In this document: positions 8,213 through 17,553 of the stretch, piece by piece
Numbering within the stretch: position 1 is the stretch's first letter
How the letters are laid out: the number at the start of each line of letters is the position of its first letter
Assembly (NCBI GenBank): GCA_017406005.1
Contig: JAFQZI010000087.1
Location: 1-35,238 of the forward strand
DNA: 35,238 nt
Origin: Oscillospiraceae bacterium
Lineage (GTDB): Bacteria; Bacillota; Clostridia; Oscillospirales; Oscillospiraceae
Direction: 5' to 3'
The notes under the pieces: model-generated
What the model was told of the DNA's origin: nothing
Databases searched by the model: none
The model's input: the letters and a program-made list of their open reading frames with translations, nothing else
Translations under genes and position numbers: made by a program

Positions 8213-11200
8213 GCAATTCCATCAGTAAAGGCGAGGTTCAGGAAGAGTTTTCTCTCTCCCTTGCGGCGCTAGAGGATGCGAAGAACAGAAGACCGGAATC
8301 CATCTCCAATGAACAGATACAAAAAGGAGATAAGATCCTTGAAACCTATACCGTTCTGGATGAGGCGATCCATGGTGGCATGGGCAGTGTGTGGTGTGTT
8401 CATCATGAGAGCTGGAATGTTGATCTGGCGATGAAGCGCCCACAGCCAAGATTCTTTGCCGAAGGCAGCGATAGGCGGAAAGAGGAATTCATCAAAGAGT
8501 GCGAGAACTGGATCAACCTCGGCCTGCATCCAAATATCGTCTCCTGCTACTATGTGCGTGATATCGGCGGTGTGCCGACGATCTTTTCCGAATGGATGGA
8601 CAACGGCAGCCTGAAGGACCGCATTCAGGATGGGTCTCTTTATAAAGGTACCGAGAAAGAGGTACAAAAGAGAATTCTTGACATCGTTATCCAGGCAGCA
8701 CGAGGCCTTTCCTATTCCCATAAAAATAGCCTAATCCATCAGGACATGAAACCCGGCAACTTGCTTTTAACCAAAAAATGGGAGGCTAAGGTAGCGGACT
8801 TCGGCTTGGCGAAAGCACAGAGCCAGCTGTCAGATGCCAACACATCGGGCTCTTTGGGCTACACGCTTGCCTATTGCCCGAAGGAACAGGCGGAAGGAAC
8901 AGCTGCAGAGAAGTGGATGGACGTATACGCCTGGGGTCTTACCGTGCTGGAGATGTACGCAGGCAGGCGGCTCTGGAATACTGGTGCTGAGGCAAAGGAA
9001 CACTGCGGGGAATACTTTGATCAGTGCCGCATCCCACCTTCCACTGCTATACAAGAAGTGCTGAAGAAGGCACTGAATCGGGAAGACCTGACCTTTGATG
9101 TGCTCTTTCCTTCCCTAATGGAGATCTGGCAGGTACAGACCGGCTCGGCCTATCCGCGCCAGGAGACCCTTGCCGCCGGTGACACATCTGATAGCCTAAA
9201 CAACCGCGCTTTGAGTTTTCTTGATCTCGGGATGAAGGAAAAAGCAGCGGAATGCTGGGACTCGGCCCTGACACAGGATTCTGCCCATGTTCCAAGTGTT
9301 TACAATCAAGGGCTCTATCAGTGGAGAGGGGGAAGCATTTCCTCTCAGGAGATTCTGCGCCGAGTGCGGATGGCAGTGCAGACGCAGCCTCTGCCGTTTG
9401 AGTACCTGCAGAAGCAAATCCGCGCAGAGCAGGCGGATACGAAGCCGGTCCTGATCGAGAAAAGATTGGGATGGCAGTCCTGCGCTTTCCGCTCTGACGG
9501 TAGGCGCGTCTGGTCAGTTTCCAGTTTCGTTACCTGTTATGATGCCGAAACGTTGCAGATCCTTTATCAGCGGGAATGTGAGGGGAGCGGTAGTGATGCT
9601 TTCCTTTCTCCGGATGGGAAGTTTCTACTTTATCGTGTCACCAGCAAGGGGCCGGAGAAAGACAGACGCCTTCGCGTACTCGAAGCAGAGACGGGAAAGT
9701 TGCTTTCCATCCTGGAACAATCAGAACAGATCACAGCAAAGAAGGTCCGTTTTCACCCAGACAAAAGGCATTGCATTATTCTGGGCACCGGACGAACAGA
9801 GTACGCAACAGCCTGGAAGTACTTCCTGCAGAAATGGGATCTTCTCTCCGGGAAACAGGTGCTGGACATCGATCTGCGCTTCAAAGACATCAAACAGGCG
9901 CTGGGGATCGAACCGTTGGAATTGACAGTCCCGGCTGATATCTGCCTTACGCCGGACGGAAGTACTGTATATGCTGCAGTGAACTCAGGCAATACGTTTA
10001 TTGCCGCTTATGGCATACAGACCGGCGCTTTGCTAGGCCCGATTTATACAATCACCTTTTCAGTGGATGTGCTCTGTTTTTCACCGGACGGGCAGAAGCT
10101 CTATGCCGCAGGGAAAAAGGGCATCGCTGTCTGGGATGTTTCCACTCACCGTGGCAAAGAGTTTGAGGCGACTCTGAATGAGAATGCCGACATGCTGTTT
10201 TCTTCGGAGGGGGATAAGCTGTATGCCAGCGGACAGTACGGTGTAACCGTATGGAATACGGCGGATATGACCATGGATTTGTTGAGTGTGCCGGGAGGTG
10301 TAAGCAGGCTCTGGCTGGACGGAGACGGTTCGCATCTTATCAGCGCAGACCATAATGAAGACGGCGCTATTCGGCTCTGGGACCTGAAAACCGGCGCCTG
10401 TCTGCAAAGTTTTCAAGGACATAAAGGAAAGATTTGGGCAATCTCCGCAACGGAGGATCTCTCTTTCCTTCTCTCCCTCGGAGGAGACCGCAACCTTTTC
10501 AAATGGAATGCCCGTTCCCGGGTGCGTTATGCCCCCTGGGAGTTATGCCGCATGAAGACCTTTGAGGAGCAGCAGGCTCTGACGAAAGCGGTCAGTGATA
10601 CGAAGTGGAGCCTCTTCAATCTCGTCCATACCCCCGACAAGGTCGGACAGGCTATCACGGAGTTGGTTGCGGCGGAAAAGAAATACGGTCAGCATCTTTT
10701 TCTGGAAGTGCGCAGAGAGCTCATCAAAAGCTGCATTTCTAGCAAAGTGACGGACATATATGAGATGAGTAGCTTTCCTGTGGCGGATGAGTATTCGGGA
10801 GATTCCGGAGCGTATTCGCAGACTCCCTATCCGGTTCCCGGGTGCAATTACTGCGTAATCACGGAACCTGAGAGCAAGTATTTTTACATTTATTCAGAAG
10901 AAGGAAGAAGACGGGCAAAGCTGGATCTGCCACCGCATTTTTACGGTATTTCAAACCATTTATGTTTTTCAGGCTTTCATCTTTATGCCGCCGGAAGCGG
11001 TATAATCGAGATCTGGGATACAGCTCGCCCGGTTAAGATGGATAGTCTTTCAATCAGAGTACATGAGGCATTACCTTTTCCAGAAAATGGAAATGTAAAA
11101 ATTACGCTTAGTCCAGATGCCAGATTCCTTCTTTCTGCCTGGGATTCAGGTAATTTTTGTCTTTGGGAATCCAGCTCTTCATTCGGACTTGGACGCTATC

Positions 11201-12024
11201 ATAAACGCCGGGAGTGGAAGGCAGAGTCCGATGAGAATATCCGTCAGATTTCCTTTTCACCGGATGGGAAAACGGTTGGAATACTTGACGAAGCCGGCAA
11301 TTTGTCGGTCATGAATCCGTTTACCGGAGAAATTTTAAAGACGATTACGGAAAATCCGGAAGAAACGTATGACCTGGAAGAGGAAGACTTTGAGGATGAG
11401 AATCCGGAAGACTGGGAAGACTCGGAAGAGCCTTCCGTCATCCGGTTCTGCTTTACTCCGTCAGGAGATTATCTCTATGTCAGTGAGAAAGAGGAAGTCT
11501 CTATCTGGAATACAGGAACATGGGAAAAAGCAGGGTGCTTTCATAGCTATAAAGATGACTGCCGTGGTGATCTTTGCTTCAGTTCTGACGGTTCTCTCAT
11601 GGCAACATACGGGAACACAGGTGTGCGCATCTGGTCCGTTCCGGAGCACACGCTGATCCACGAACTAAAAGGTCTGACATCGCAGATTGATCCGGAAGAA
11701 GCCATCTTTCAAAAAATACTTGCCTTTTCGTCGGATGGCTGCATTCTGTACGTCGGAACCGGGAATTTCATGCATACCTTTGTCATCCGCCGGGAACTTA
11801 CGCCAAAGCCAAAGAAGATTGATTACGACTACCTGAAAAAAGTATATGGTGATCTGTTTGATGGGAAAAGAATCCCAACGTTTCAGTCGTCACGATGCCC
11901 GCAATGCGGAACCCACAGAGTCAGTGTCAGGCAATGGGATCGTGAGCATCAATTAGCCTACGTTTTGTGCGAAGAATGCGGCTGGGATGGCTGGAAAAAA
12001 TATGAACTGAAAGAACTGGAATAA
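8191..12024 (+). CDS. Ser/Thr protein kinase with WD40 propeller and zinc ribbon
   Basis: A 1277-aa soluble protein with three parts. The Hanks-type kinase (about 50-315) has the glycine loop GGMGSV (62-67), Lys82 in AMK, the catalytic loop HQDMKPGN (183-190, with HRD changed to HQD) and DFG (203-205), so it looks active. A helical TPR-like stretch (about 331-400) leads to a long WD40-like region (about 420-1215). Its repeated FSPDGKxLY and IWDxxTG blades suggest two propellers or one large one. An acidic insert (about 1060-1085) is rich in Glu and Asp. The C-terminus is a zinc ribbon with two Cys-x2-Cys pairs (CPQC, CEEC). Unlike many PknB kinases it has no transmembrane segment or PASTA domain. 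GGAGAA precedes the ATG. Confidence 0.9.
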   Translation: MELSTSISNSISKGEVQEEFSLSLAALEDAKNRRPESISNEQIQKGDKILETYTVLDEAIHGGMGSVWCVHHESWNVDLAMKRPQPRFFAEGSDRRKEEFIKECENWINLGLHPNIVSCYYVRDIGGVPTIFSEWMDNGSLKDRIQDGSLYKGTEKEVQKRILDIVIQAARGLSYSHKNSLIHQDMKPGNLLLTKKWEAKVADFGLAKAQSQLSDANTSGSLGYTLAYCPKEQAEGTAAEKWMDVYAWGLTVLEMYAGRRLWNTGAEAKEHCGEYFDQCRIPPSTAIQEVLKKALNREDLTFDVLFPSLMEIWQVQTGSAYPRQETLAAGDTSDSLNNRALSFLDLGMKEKAAECWDSALTQDSAHVPSVYNQGLYQWRGGSISSQEILRRVRMAVQTQPLPFEYLQKQIRAEQADTKPVLIEKRLGWQSCAFRSDGRRVWSVSSFVTCYDAETLQILYQRECEGSGSDAFLSPDGKFLLYRVTSKGPEKDRRLRVLEAETGKLLSILEQSEQITAKKVRFHPDKRHCIILGTGRTEYATAWKYFLQKWDLLSGKQVLDIDLRFKDIKQALGIEPLELTVPADICLTPDGSTVYAAVNSGNTFIAAYGIQTGALLGPIYTITFSVDVLCFSPDGQKLYAAGKKGIAVWDVSTHRGKEFEATLNENADMLFSSEGDKLYASGQYGVTVWNTADMTMDLLSVPGGVSRLWLDGDGSHLISADHNEDGAIRLWDLKTGACLQSFQGHKGKIWAISATEDLSFLLSLGGDRNLFKWNARSRVRYAPWELCRMKTFEEQQALTKAVSDTKWSLFNLVHTPDKVGQAITELVAAEKKYGQHLFLEVRRELIKSCISSKVTDIYEMSSFPVADEYSGDSGAYSQTPYPVPGCNYCVITEPESKYFYIYSEEGRRRAKLDLPPHFYGISNHLCFSGFHLYAAGSGIIEIWDTARPVKMDSLSIRVHEALPFPENGNVKITLSPDARFLLSAWDSGNFCLWESSSSFGLGRYHKRREWKAESDENIRQISFSPDGKTVGILDEAGNLSVMNPFTGEILKTITENPEETYDLEEEDFEDENPEDWEDSEEPSVIRFCFTPSGDYLYVSEKEEVSIWNTGTWEKAGCFHSYKDDCRGDLCFSSDGSLMATYGNTGVRIWSVPEHTLIHELKGLTSQIDPEEAIFQKILAFSSDGCILYVGTGNFMHTFVIRRELTPKPKKIDYDYLKKVYGDLFDGKRIPTFQSSRCPQCGTHRVSVRQWDREHQLAYVLCEECGWDGWKKYELKELE

Positions 12025-12163
12025 TCTGAATTCTACAAAATAAGACCAACTATATGTGACCCTGCATAGGAAAAAACAGGAAGAAAATACTCCTACATCT
12101 GACAAAAGAAAGGAAATAGCCTCTTATGCCAGATGCTCGATGGATGGATATAAGGAGGAAACC

Positions 12164-14392
12164 TTGGAACTGCAATATAAGACCCGCGGGATGACAAATC
12201 CGCAGGGCAAGCCACGGGTGTATTTTGCCTGCCGGCAGGAAGACTTTAAAACGGCTTTCCCACTTGTTTCCGAAGATCTCCTGCGATATGCCAACTGTGC
12301 CATCTGGTATGCTCCTGATCAGGAAGAGGCAGTGGATCTCGAAGAGCTTTATGCCTGTCTGGACGAGATGCAACTTGTGGTGCTTGCCGTTACATCTGAA
12401 ATGATCCATACAGACAACCGAGCGAAAGATGTTGTGCTGCGGTATGCCTATGAGCATCATATTCCAATTCTGCCTATTTTGATGGAAACAGGACTAGCCC
12501 GGGAATTTAACAAGGCGACCAATATTCCAATCCAGGTCGTGAACCGCATGGTCAATGACCCCACTGCTACTCCGTATGAGGAAGTGCTGGAAACCTATTT
12601 GAAATCCGTTCTTATCGGTGACGAGCTGGCTGTAAAAGTACGTGACGCTTTTGACGCGTATGTTTTTCTGAGTTACCGGAAGAAGGATCGCAGATATGCA
12701 CAGAGACTGATGCACCTCATCCATGAAAATAAACAGTTTCAGAATATCGCTATCTGGTACGATGAGTTTTTGATACCGGGGGAAAAATATAATAATGATA
12801 TTCAGGCTGCATTTACCAAAAGCAAACTATTTGCTATGGCAGTTACACCGCATCTGGAAGAGGAAAAAAATTATGTTATGAGGGTGGAATATCCTTTGGC
12901 ACGGGATCGAGAGATCACGGATCGTGATTTTCAGATCGTGCCGGTGGAAATGTATGATGTGAATGCCCCTGAATGGCGGATCGATCAAAACAACCTGCAA
13001 GAGTTCAAATACAAGGCGATCCCAAAACTGCAGGATGAACATCGGGAATCCGAAATGAATCAGGCGTTTCTGGATGCACTTGACCGGATTGCAAAAAAGG
13101 AAAATGACGGTTCGGCGCAGCACCGGTTTTTTATCGGCCTCGCATATCTCTGCGGGATTGATGTGGAGAAGAACGCTGACAGAGCCCTGAAGCTGATCAT
13201 CTCTGCTGCAGAGGACAGCAGCCCCTGTTTTGATGCGACCGAAAAGCTGGCAGACATGTACCTGACCGGCGATGGGGTGGAAAGAAACACAGAGAAAGCC
13301 ATCGAATGGCAGAGAAAACTCTGTGATCAATATTTGACGGAATATAAAAAGCATTCTTCTGCAGACGAGCACAAAGGCTTCGGGACGAAGTGTTTCAGGG
13401 CACTGATCCGACTTTCCGATATCCTGAAAGACGCGGGAAGGATCTCCGAAGCTACCGACACTGCGGAAGAAGCACTCAGCATGACGCAAAATCTGACAAA
13501 TGAAGTAGGCAGGCGGGAAGCAGAACGAGATACGGCTGTGATCAGCACACGACTTGGCAGTATTTATCAATCACTGGGAGATCTTAAAGGGGCAGAGAAG
13601 TGTTTTCTTCAGGCAGCGGAAGCCTATGAAAGGCTCTCCCGTGAAATCGGCACGGCACGGGCACGGAGAGATTTATCTATTGCGAAAGAGCGACTGGGAG
13701 ATATTACCAGAAAACAGGACAATATCCATTCAGCCCTGGAGTATTACAAGACGGTATACGATATCCGCAGTGAACTCGCGGAAGGGAGTGAATCGCTTCG
13801 AGCGAAAAGAGACCTTTCCGCAGTTCTTACAAAGCTCGGCAATGTGTATAAGAGCAGTAATCTCACACTTGCAAGAGAATATACGGACAGGGCATATAAG
13901 ATCGATAAAGCAATCGCTGAGGAGGAAAGAACGGATCAGGCATGGGATGACCTCGGAGTCAGCCTCGTAAAGCAGGGAGATCTGTTCAAAGAGGAAAAAC
14001 AGTATGAAGCGGCTGCGGAAAAATATCGAAAAGCCAGGGGAATCTTCAAATCCCTGGCCGGCAAACGGGATTCTGTGCAATATCGGAAACACTATGCGTC
14101 AAGCTGCGAGAAGCTCGCCGGTGTAGAGAAACGCGTTATGAGTTCCGATGAAGTCATCAAACTGTTTGATGAGTCGGTTTTTCTCCGGCAAAAACTGTAT
14201 TACGGCTCGCCTTCCGATGAGACTGCCCATGAACTGGCGGTAGCAACGTTTAATTACGGCGCATTCATAGAGAGTAAGGAATTGATAGAAGAAGCCGTGA
14301 GACAGTGGGAAGATCTTTGCAGGACAAATCCAAAATATGAAAAATATCGCGCCAAAGCGGAAAAAGCATTGAAACAATTACAGGGAGACTAA
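12164..14392 (+). CDS. Tandem TIR-domain protein with Sel1/TPR repeats
   Basis: The frame is open from a GTG at 12056, but no ribosome binding site precedes that codon or the ATG at 12140. A strong AAGGAGG stands 7 bases before an in-frame TTG at 12164, giving 742 aa. The N-terminal domain (about 18-130) is TIR-like (VYFACRQEDF). The second (about 163-290) is a clearer TIR: AYVFLSYRKKD, then IWYDEFLIPGEKY and a glutamate in MRVEYPLA (about 242) where TIR NADases keep their catalytic Glu. Sel1 and TPR-type helical repeats fill the remaining 400 residues (for example LGSIYQSLGDLKGAEKCF). TIR-TPR proteins usually act as NAD-consuming effectors or adaptors. The Y RNA lies just downstream. Confidence 0.85.
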   Translation: MELQYKTRGMTNPQGKPRVYFACRQEDFKTAFPLVSEDLLRYANCAIWYAPDQEEAVDLEELYACLDEMQLVVLAVTSEMIHTDNRAKDVVLRYAYEHHIPILPILMETGLAREFNKATNIPIQVVNRMVNDPTATPYEEVLETYLKSVLIGDELAVKVRDAFDAYVFLSYRKKDRRYAQRLMHLIHENKQFQNIAIWYDEFLIPGEKYNNDIQAAFTKSKLFAMAVTPHLEEEKNYVMRVEYPLARDREITDRDFQIVPVEMYDVNAPEWRIDQNNLQEFKYKAIPKLQDEHRESEMNQAFLDALDRIAKKENDGSAQHRFFIGLAYLCGIDVEKNADRALKLIISAAEDSSPCFDATEKLADMYLTGDGVERNTEKAIEWQRKLCDQYLTEYKKHSSADEHKGFGTKCFRALIRLSDILKDAGRISEATDTAEEALSMTQNLTNEVGRREAERDTAVISTRLGSIYQSLGDLKGAEKCFLQAAEAYERLSREIGTARARRDLSIAKERLGDITRKQDNIHSALEYYKTVYDIRSELAEGSESLRAKRDLSAVLTKLGNVYKSSNLTLAREYTDRAYKIDKAIAEEERTDQAWDDLGVSLVKQGDLFKEEKQYEAAAEKYRKARGIFKSLAGKRDSVQYRKHYASSCEKLAGVEKRVMSSDEVIKLFDESVFLRQKLYYGSPSDETAHELAVATFNYGAFIESKELIEEAVRQWEDLCRTNPKYEKYRAKAEKALKQLQGD

Positions 14393-14437
14393 AAACCGAA
14401 TTTATATGACATCGGGAAGACAGCCTGCATTTTTTCG

Positions 14438-14466
14438 TTGACGCAAGTTTAGCATTGTGATACCAT
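14438..14466 (+). promoter_or_regulatory. Candidate promoter of the Y RNA
   Basis: TTGACG (14438-14443), a 17-bp spacer and TACCAT (14461-14466) lie in the gap after the TIR-TPR gene. Transcription would begin near 14473, about 65 bases before the Y RNA stem. The leader contains a small hairpin (TTGCC/GGCAA around 14503-14516). The same promoter may serve the TerD-like gene by read-through. Confidence 0.5.
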
Positions 14467-14538
14467 AAACCTGTAGCTAGTGACGCTTATTTCCTGTTAT
14501 GTTGCCTTGCGGCAATTTGAGTAGTGTCACGATTCACA

Positions 14539-14682
14539 GGGCGGATAGCTAATCAGGCTTACTTCAGAATTACCAATCCGGAGACGGGGGTTCGACTCCT
14601 CCCGGCGCAATGCGCTGTAGTTCAACGGCAGAACGTCGGGACCTTCAAGCCTGATCATTTCATCCGCCTTTTTGTTGTTTTC
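14539..14682 (+). ncRNA. YrlA-type Y RNA (tRNA-like, permuted)
   Basis: This 313-base gap between genes holds a strongly folded RNA. An outer stem pairs GGCGGAT (14540-14546) with ATCCGCC (14662-14668). An internal loop follows, then a perfect 9-bp stem, ATCAGGCTT (14552-14560) with AAGCCTGAT (14647-14655). Inside is a tRNA-like module in permuted order: T arm GGGGG-TTCGACT-CCTCC (14586-14602), acceptor 3' strand CGGCGCA (14603-14609), one base, acceptor 5' strand TGCGCTG (14611-14617), TA, then D arm GTTC-AACGGCA-GAAC (14620-14634). The acceptor strands pair over their length, so the tRNA ends are fused into a hairpin and the anticodon arm becomes the long stem. A T-run (14669-14682) should end transcription. 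This is the architecture of bacterial YrlA Y RNAs, which bind Ro60/Rsr and mimic tRNA. Confidence 0.8.
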
Positions 14683-14705
14683 AATGGAAACCGGGAGGGC
14701 TCAAA

Positions 14706-16787
14706 ATGGATTCTAAAGAATATCCCATTCTTTGTCCGATCTATCAGGAATACCTGTTTGATAAGCATATTCTGGTCGGAGATGAGATCAACCTAAAGGA
14801 GGCTTCGGAGGCTTTCTCTACGGTGTTCGCCCTTGCAAGGCTTTTCGGCATCCGCATCACATCCGGACAGAGGCTTGCCCATAAGGAACTGATTGAACTT
14901 GCTTCGAGGAAACTCGGGGAAAACGTTCCCCTGCCCTTTTACCGAGGCTTCCCGAAGAGCGTGCGGGAGCTGACACGCTTCCAACTCCTTTTTGACCAGC
15001 TTCTGGAATACTATGTTTCTTACGGCATGAATGATTTCAGCGGAGAAGGGCATTCCGTCTTCGAAAGGGACTTTGAGCGTGCGGCCTTTCGGGAAGACGC
15101 CAGAATTCTGGATTTCAGAATCGTTTCTTTGGAGAAAGCAAAAAAGTTCCTGGCAGATTCAGCAGACGCGTTGCTGCGTTCTACACGCCCGTTGCGGAAG
15201 GATCAGTTTGAAATGGTGAAAGCCTTTGTGCAGGAGGAAGATACTCCTGAGATTTCCCGCTGCGCCTGTAAGGACACTGCCATTAAACTTCTTCTCGCGA
15301 CAAAAGATCTCTCCTGGCTTCGATTTCTCCATCTTTCGGACACTATTGCTGTTGTGGATGAACTCAATTATGAATGGAATAAGAGCACAAATCTGAGAAA
15401 GCTGAATCTGAAGAATCAGCAGCGAAAGTTTATCACTCAGATTCTGGACCGTTTTTTTGAGAACAGCAATCCTTGCACAAAAGCCTGCTATGAAAAAAAG
15501 GCACTCTGGTGCGGGCTGCTGCATCATATCCATTACCAGCCGAAAAACGAAGCTGCTGCACAGTTTGTACAGAGAATGCGTGGCAAAGAGAACCACTCCG
15601 CTTACTCCGCTTTTGAAGGCGCTATGTCGGAAGGGGAAATCGAAGAAGCAGTTTCCGTTCTGTTGAAGGAGAAGGGGAGCGGGATCCTGCTTCGGAATCT
15701 AAACTATCTTCTCAGCCGCTGCCGAACAAAAGCGGAAGTAGAGGGTGTTCTTTCCCGGATTGATTCAGAAAACACGATTGTACTACTGCAGCTTTATTTT
15801 GAATATGCGCTCTCCAGCCCGGCTGAGCGAAGGATTTTCCGCTTCGCAAAGCATTCGATGCTGTATAAGCATACGGAGACAGATGAAGAATTGGCACGCA
15901 GAAAAACCGTCCTCCCGCGCACGATTCGGATAACCGCACAGGAAATGATTGAGAAAAAGCTCAGAAATCTGCTGAAAAACCGACTCAGGAGGGTTTGTTA
16001 TGACCCGCAACTTAACGGGCTTGCCATTCCGCTACAGGAAGGCACATCCCTCAGCGGGTTCGGTGCTTTACCGAGAGGATCGCGATTGCCACTGCCGGAC
16101 GGGAAGATTATCCGTGCCTTTACCTATTGGGAAAAGGTAAACGATATCGACCTCAGCGTAATCGGCATTTGCCGGGATGGATCCAGAAGAGAGTTCTCCT
16201 GGCGAACCATGGCATCTTCCCAGAGCACTGCCATTGCTTTTTCCGGCGATGTTACACGCGGATATAACGGCGGTTCAGAATTCTTTGATATCGATATTGT
16301 TCAGTTTTGCGAAAAATACCCGGATGTTCGTTATCTTGTTTTCTGTGACAATGTTTTTTCTGGCAGCCCGTTTAAAGACTGCATCTGCACCGCAGGCTAT
16401 ATGATGAGGGATCGTTTTGATTCCGGAGAAATCTTTGAGCCGAAAACGGTTCATACCTCTTATCGGATCGATTGCGACAGCACCATTGCTATGCTCTTTG
16501 CCTTTGATCTGGATACAAATGAATTTGTCTGGCTCAACCTGGCAGTAAAAGGACGGACGAGGATCGCCGGTACACAGGAGATCCAATCCATGCTGCGTTA
16601 CCTTGAATGTGTTAAGGTATTGCCTTTCCGCTCGCTGATTGAAATGATGGCGCAGGAAATGACGGAGGATCTTGAAGAAGCTGATCTGGTTATATCTGAC
16701 AGGCAGATAGATGTTCTGCCTGAGATCCCGGTTATTCACAGCTATGACCTGGATAAAATGGTCGCTTTGATCAACAGCCGGGGATAA
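14706..16787 (+). CDS. TerD-like protein of the MXAN_6230/SCO0854 type
   Basis: A 693-aa soluble protein. The C-terminal part (about 458-616) reads as a TerD-like beta-sandwich: GSRLPLPDGK, NDIDLSVIG, FSGDVTRG, SEFFDIDI, VRYLVFCDNVFSG and FEPKTV match, from memory, the family databases call MXAN_6230/SCO0854. The first 455 residues are mostly helical and partly conserved in that family. The RING finger implied by the family name is missing: the C-terminus has no cysteine cluster. TerD domains bind calcium and belong to stress and phage-defence networks. A ribosome binding site (GGGAGGG) precedes the ATG. The start lies 24 bases after the Y RNA terminator, so the RNA and the protein are genetically linked. 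Confidence 0.7.
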   Translation: MDSKEYPILCPIYQEYLFDKHILVGDEINLKEASEAFSTVFALARLFGIRITSGQRLAHKELIELASRKLGENVPLPFYRGFPKSVRELTRFQLLFDQLLEYYVSYGMNDFSGEGHSVFERDFERAAFREDARILDFRIVSLEKAKKFLADSADALLRSTRPLRKDQFEMVKAFVQEEDTPEISRCACKDTAIKLLLATKDLSWLRFLHLSDTIAVVDELNYEWNKSTNLRKLNLKNQQRKFITQILDRFFENSNPCTKACYEKKALWCGLLHHIHYQPKNEAAAQFVQRMRGKENHSAYSAFEGAMSEGEIEEAVSVLLKEKGSGILLRNLNYLLSRCRTKAEVEGVLSRIDSENTIVLLQLYFEYALSSPAERRIFRFAKHSMLYKHTETDEELARRKTVLPRTIRITAQEMIEKKLRNLLKNRLRRVCYDPQLNGLAIPLQEGTSLSGFGALPRGSRLPLPDGKIIRAFTYWEKVNDIDLSVIGICRDGSRREFSWRTMASSQSTAIAFSGDVTRGYNGGSEFFDIDIVQFCEKYPDVRYLVFCDNVFSGSPFKDCICTAGYMMRDRFDSGEIFEPKTVHTSYRIDCDSTIAMLFAFDLDTNEFVWLNLAVKGRTRIAGTQEIQSMLRYLECVKVLPFRSLIEMMAQEMTEDLEEADLVISDRQIDVLPEIPVIHSYDLDKMVALINSRG

Positions 16788-16794
16788 TACGGCG

Positions 16795-17511
16795 ATGACT
16801 TATGTAATCAGTGATCTTCACGGAAGGATTGACTTTTACCATGAAATACTGGAAAAGATTTCCTTTTGTGCAAAAGATAATCTATACATTCTCGGAGACA
16901 TCGGAGACAGGAACGAGGGTGGCATTCAGATCTTCAAGGAGATTATGGATGAACCTAACATCCATATGCTGTTGGGAAACCATGAGCAAATGATGCTTAA
17001 TGCGATTCTGTATCCGAGGGCAATCAGCTTAAACGGGAATGAGACCAACGAGCAGCTATGGTTTCGAAATGGTGGCAGCATAACAAAAATGGAGTTCTTT
17101 GCTGAACCAAAGGTACTGCAGGAAAAAATCCTGCTGTATGTCGAAAAACTGCCTCTAAACATCGATTTAGAAATCAACGGGACTAAGTTTCTCCTGGTAC
17201 ACGGGCTGCCAACCTGTATGTTTGATAAATACGGCAGGGATTATGACGATGTCGCGGAGTTCGCGGTTTGGGAGCGGATTGAAGGCTGGATGAGGGTGGA
17301 GTTTCCGGCAGATATTATGATTTGCGGGCATACACCAACCTGGTATTACCGGGACGAAAACCCGATGAAGATCTGTAGTGTTCGGGAAAACGTCTATGAC
17401 ATTGACTGTGGATGCGCAAGCGGAGAAGAATACGGAGGACGGCTTGCTTGCCTGAGACTGGAAGATATGAAGATTTTCTATACAGGAGAAAAATCCGTAA
17501 GCTCGGAATAA
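16795..17511 (+). CDS. PP1-like metallophosphatase
   Basis: A 238-aa calcineurin-type phosphoesterase with all metal-binding motifs: DLHG (7-10), GDIGDRN (34-40), GNHE (61-64), VHG with His136 and GHTPT (178-182). This set matches bacterial PP1/PPP-type serine/threonine phosphatases of the PrpA/PrpE or Lambda type, although the usual DRG is DRN here. A relation to diadenosine tetraphosphatases of the same superfamily cannot be excluded. It begins 7 bases after the TerD-like gene. With the kinase upstream it could form a reversible phosphorylation pair; this is inferred from the neighbourhood. Confidence 0.85.
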   Translation: MTYVISDLHGRIDFYHEILEKISFCAKDNLYILGDIGDRNEGGIQIFKEIMDEPNIHMLLGNHEQMMLNAILYPRAISLNGNETNEQLWFRNGGSITKMEFFAEPKVLQEKILLYVEKLPLNIDLEINGTKFLLVHGLPTCMFDKYGRDYDDVAEFAVWERIEGWMRVEFPADIMICGHTPTWYYRDENPMKICSVRENVYDIDCGCASGEEYGGRLACLRLEDMKIFYTGEKSVSSE

Positions 17512-17553
17512 AAGAATGGTCTTTATCATAAATTTTTTGGGAGGCAGCTATGC

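Noticed and set aside
14580-14655. A tRNA gene (T-loop GGTTCGA and D-arm GTTCAACGGCAGAAC)
   Set aside because: The halves are in reversed order and the acceptor strands are joined by one base, so no normal cloverleaf with an anticodon loop can form. A Y RNA with a tRNA-like module fits better.
14524-14796. A 90-aa reading frame
   Set aside because: It runs through the folded RNA and into the TerD-like gene in another frame, has no ribosome binding site and no family resemblance.
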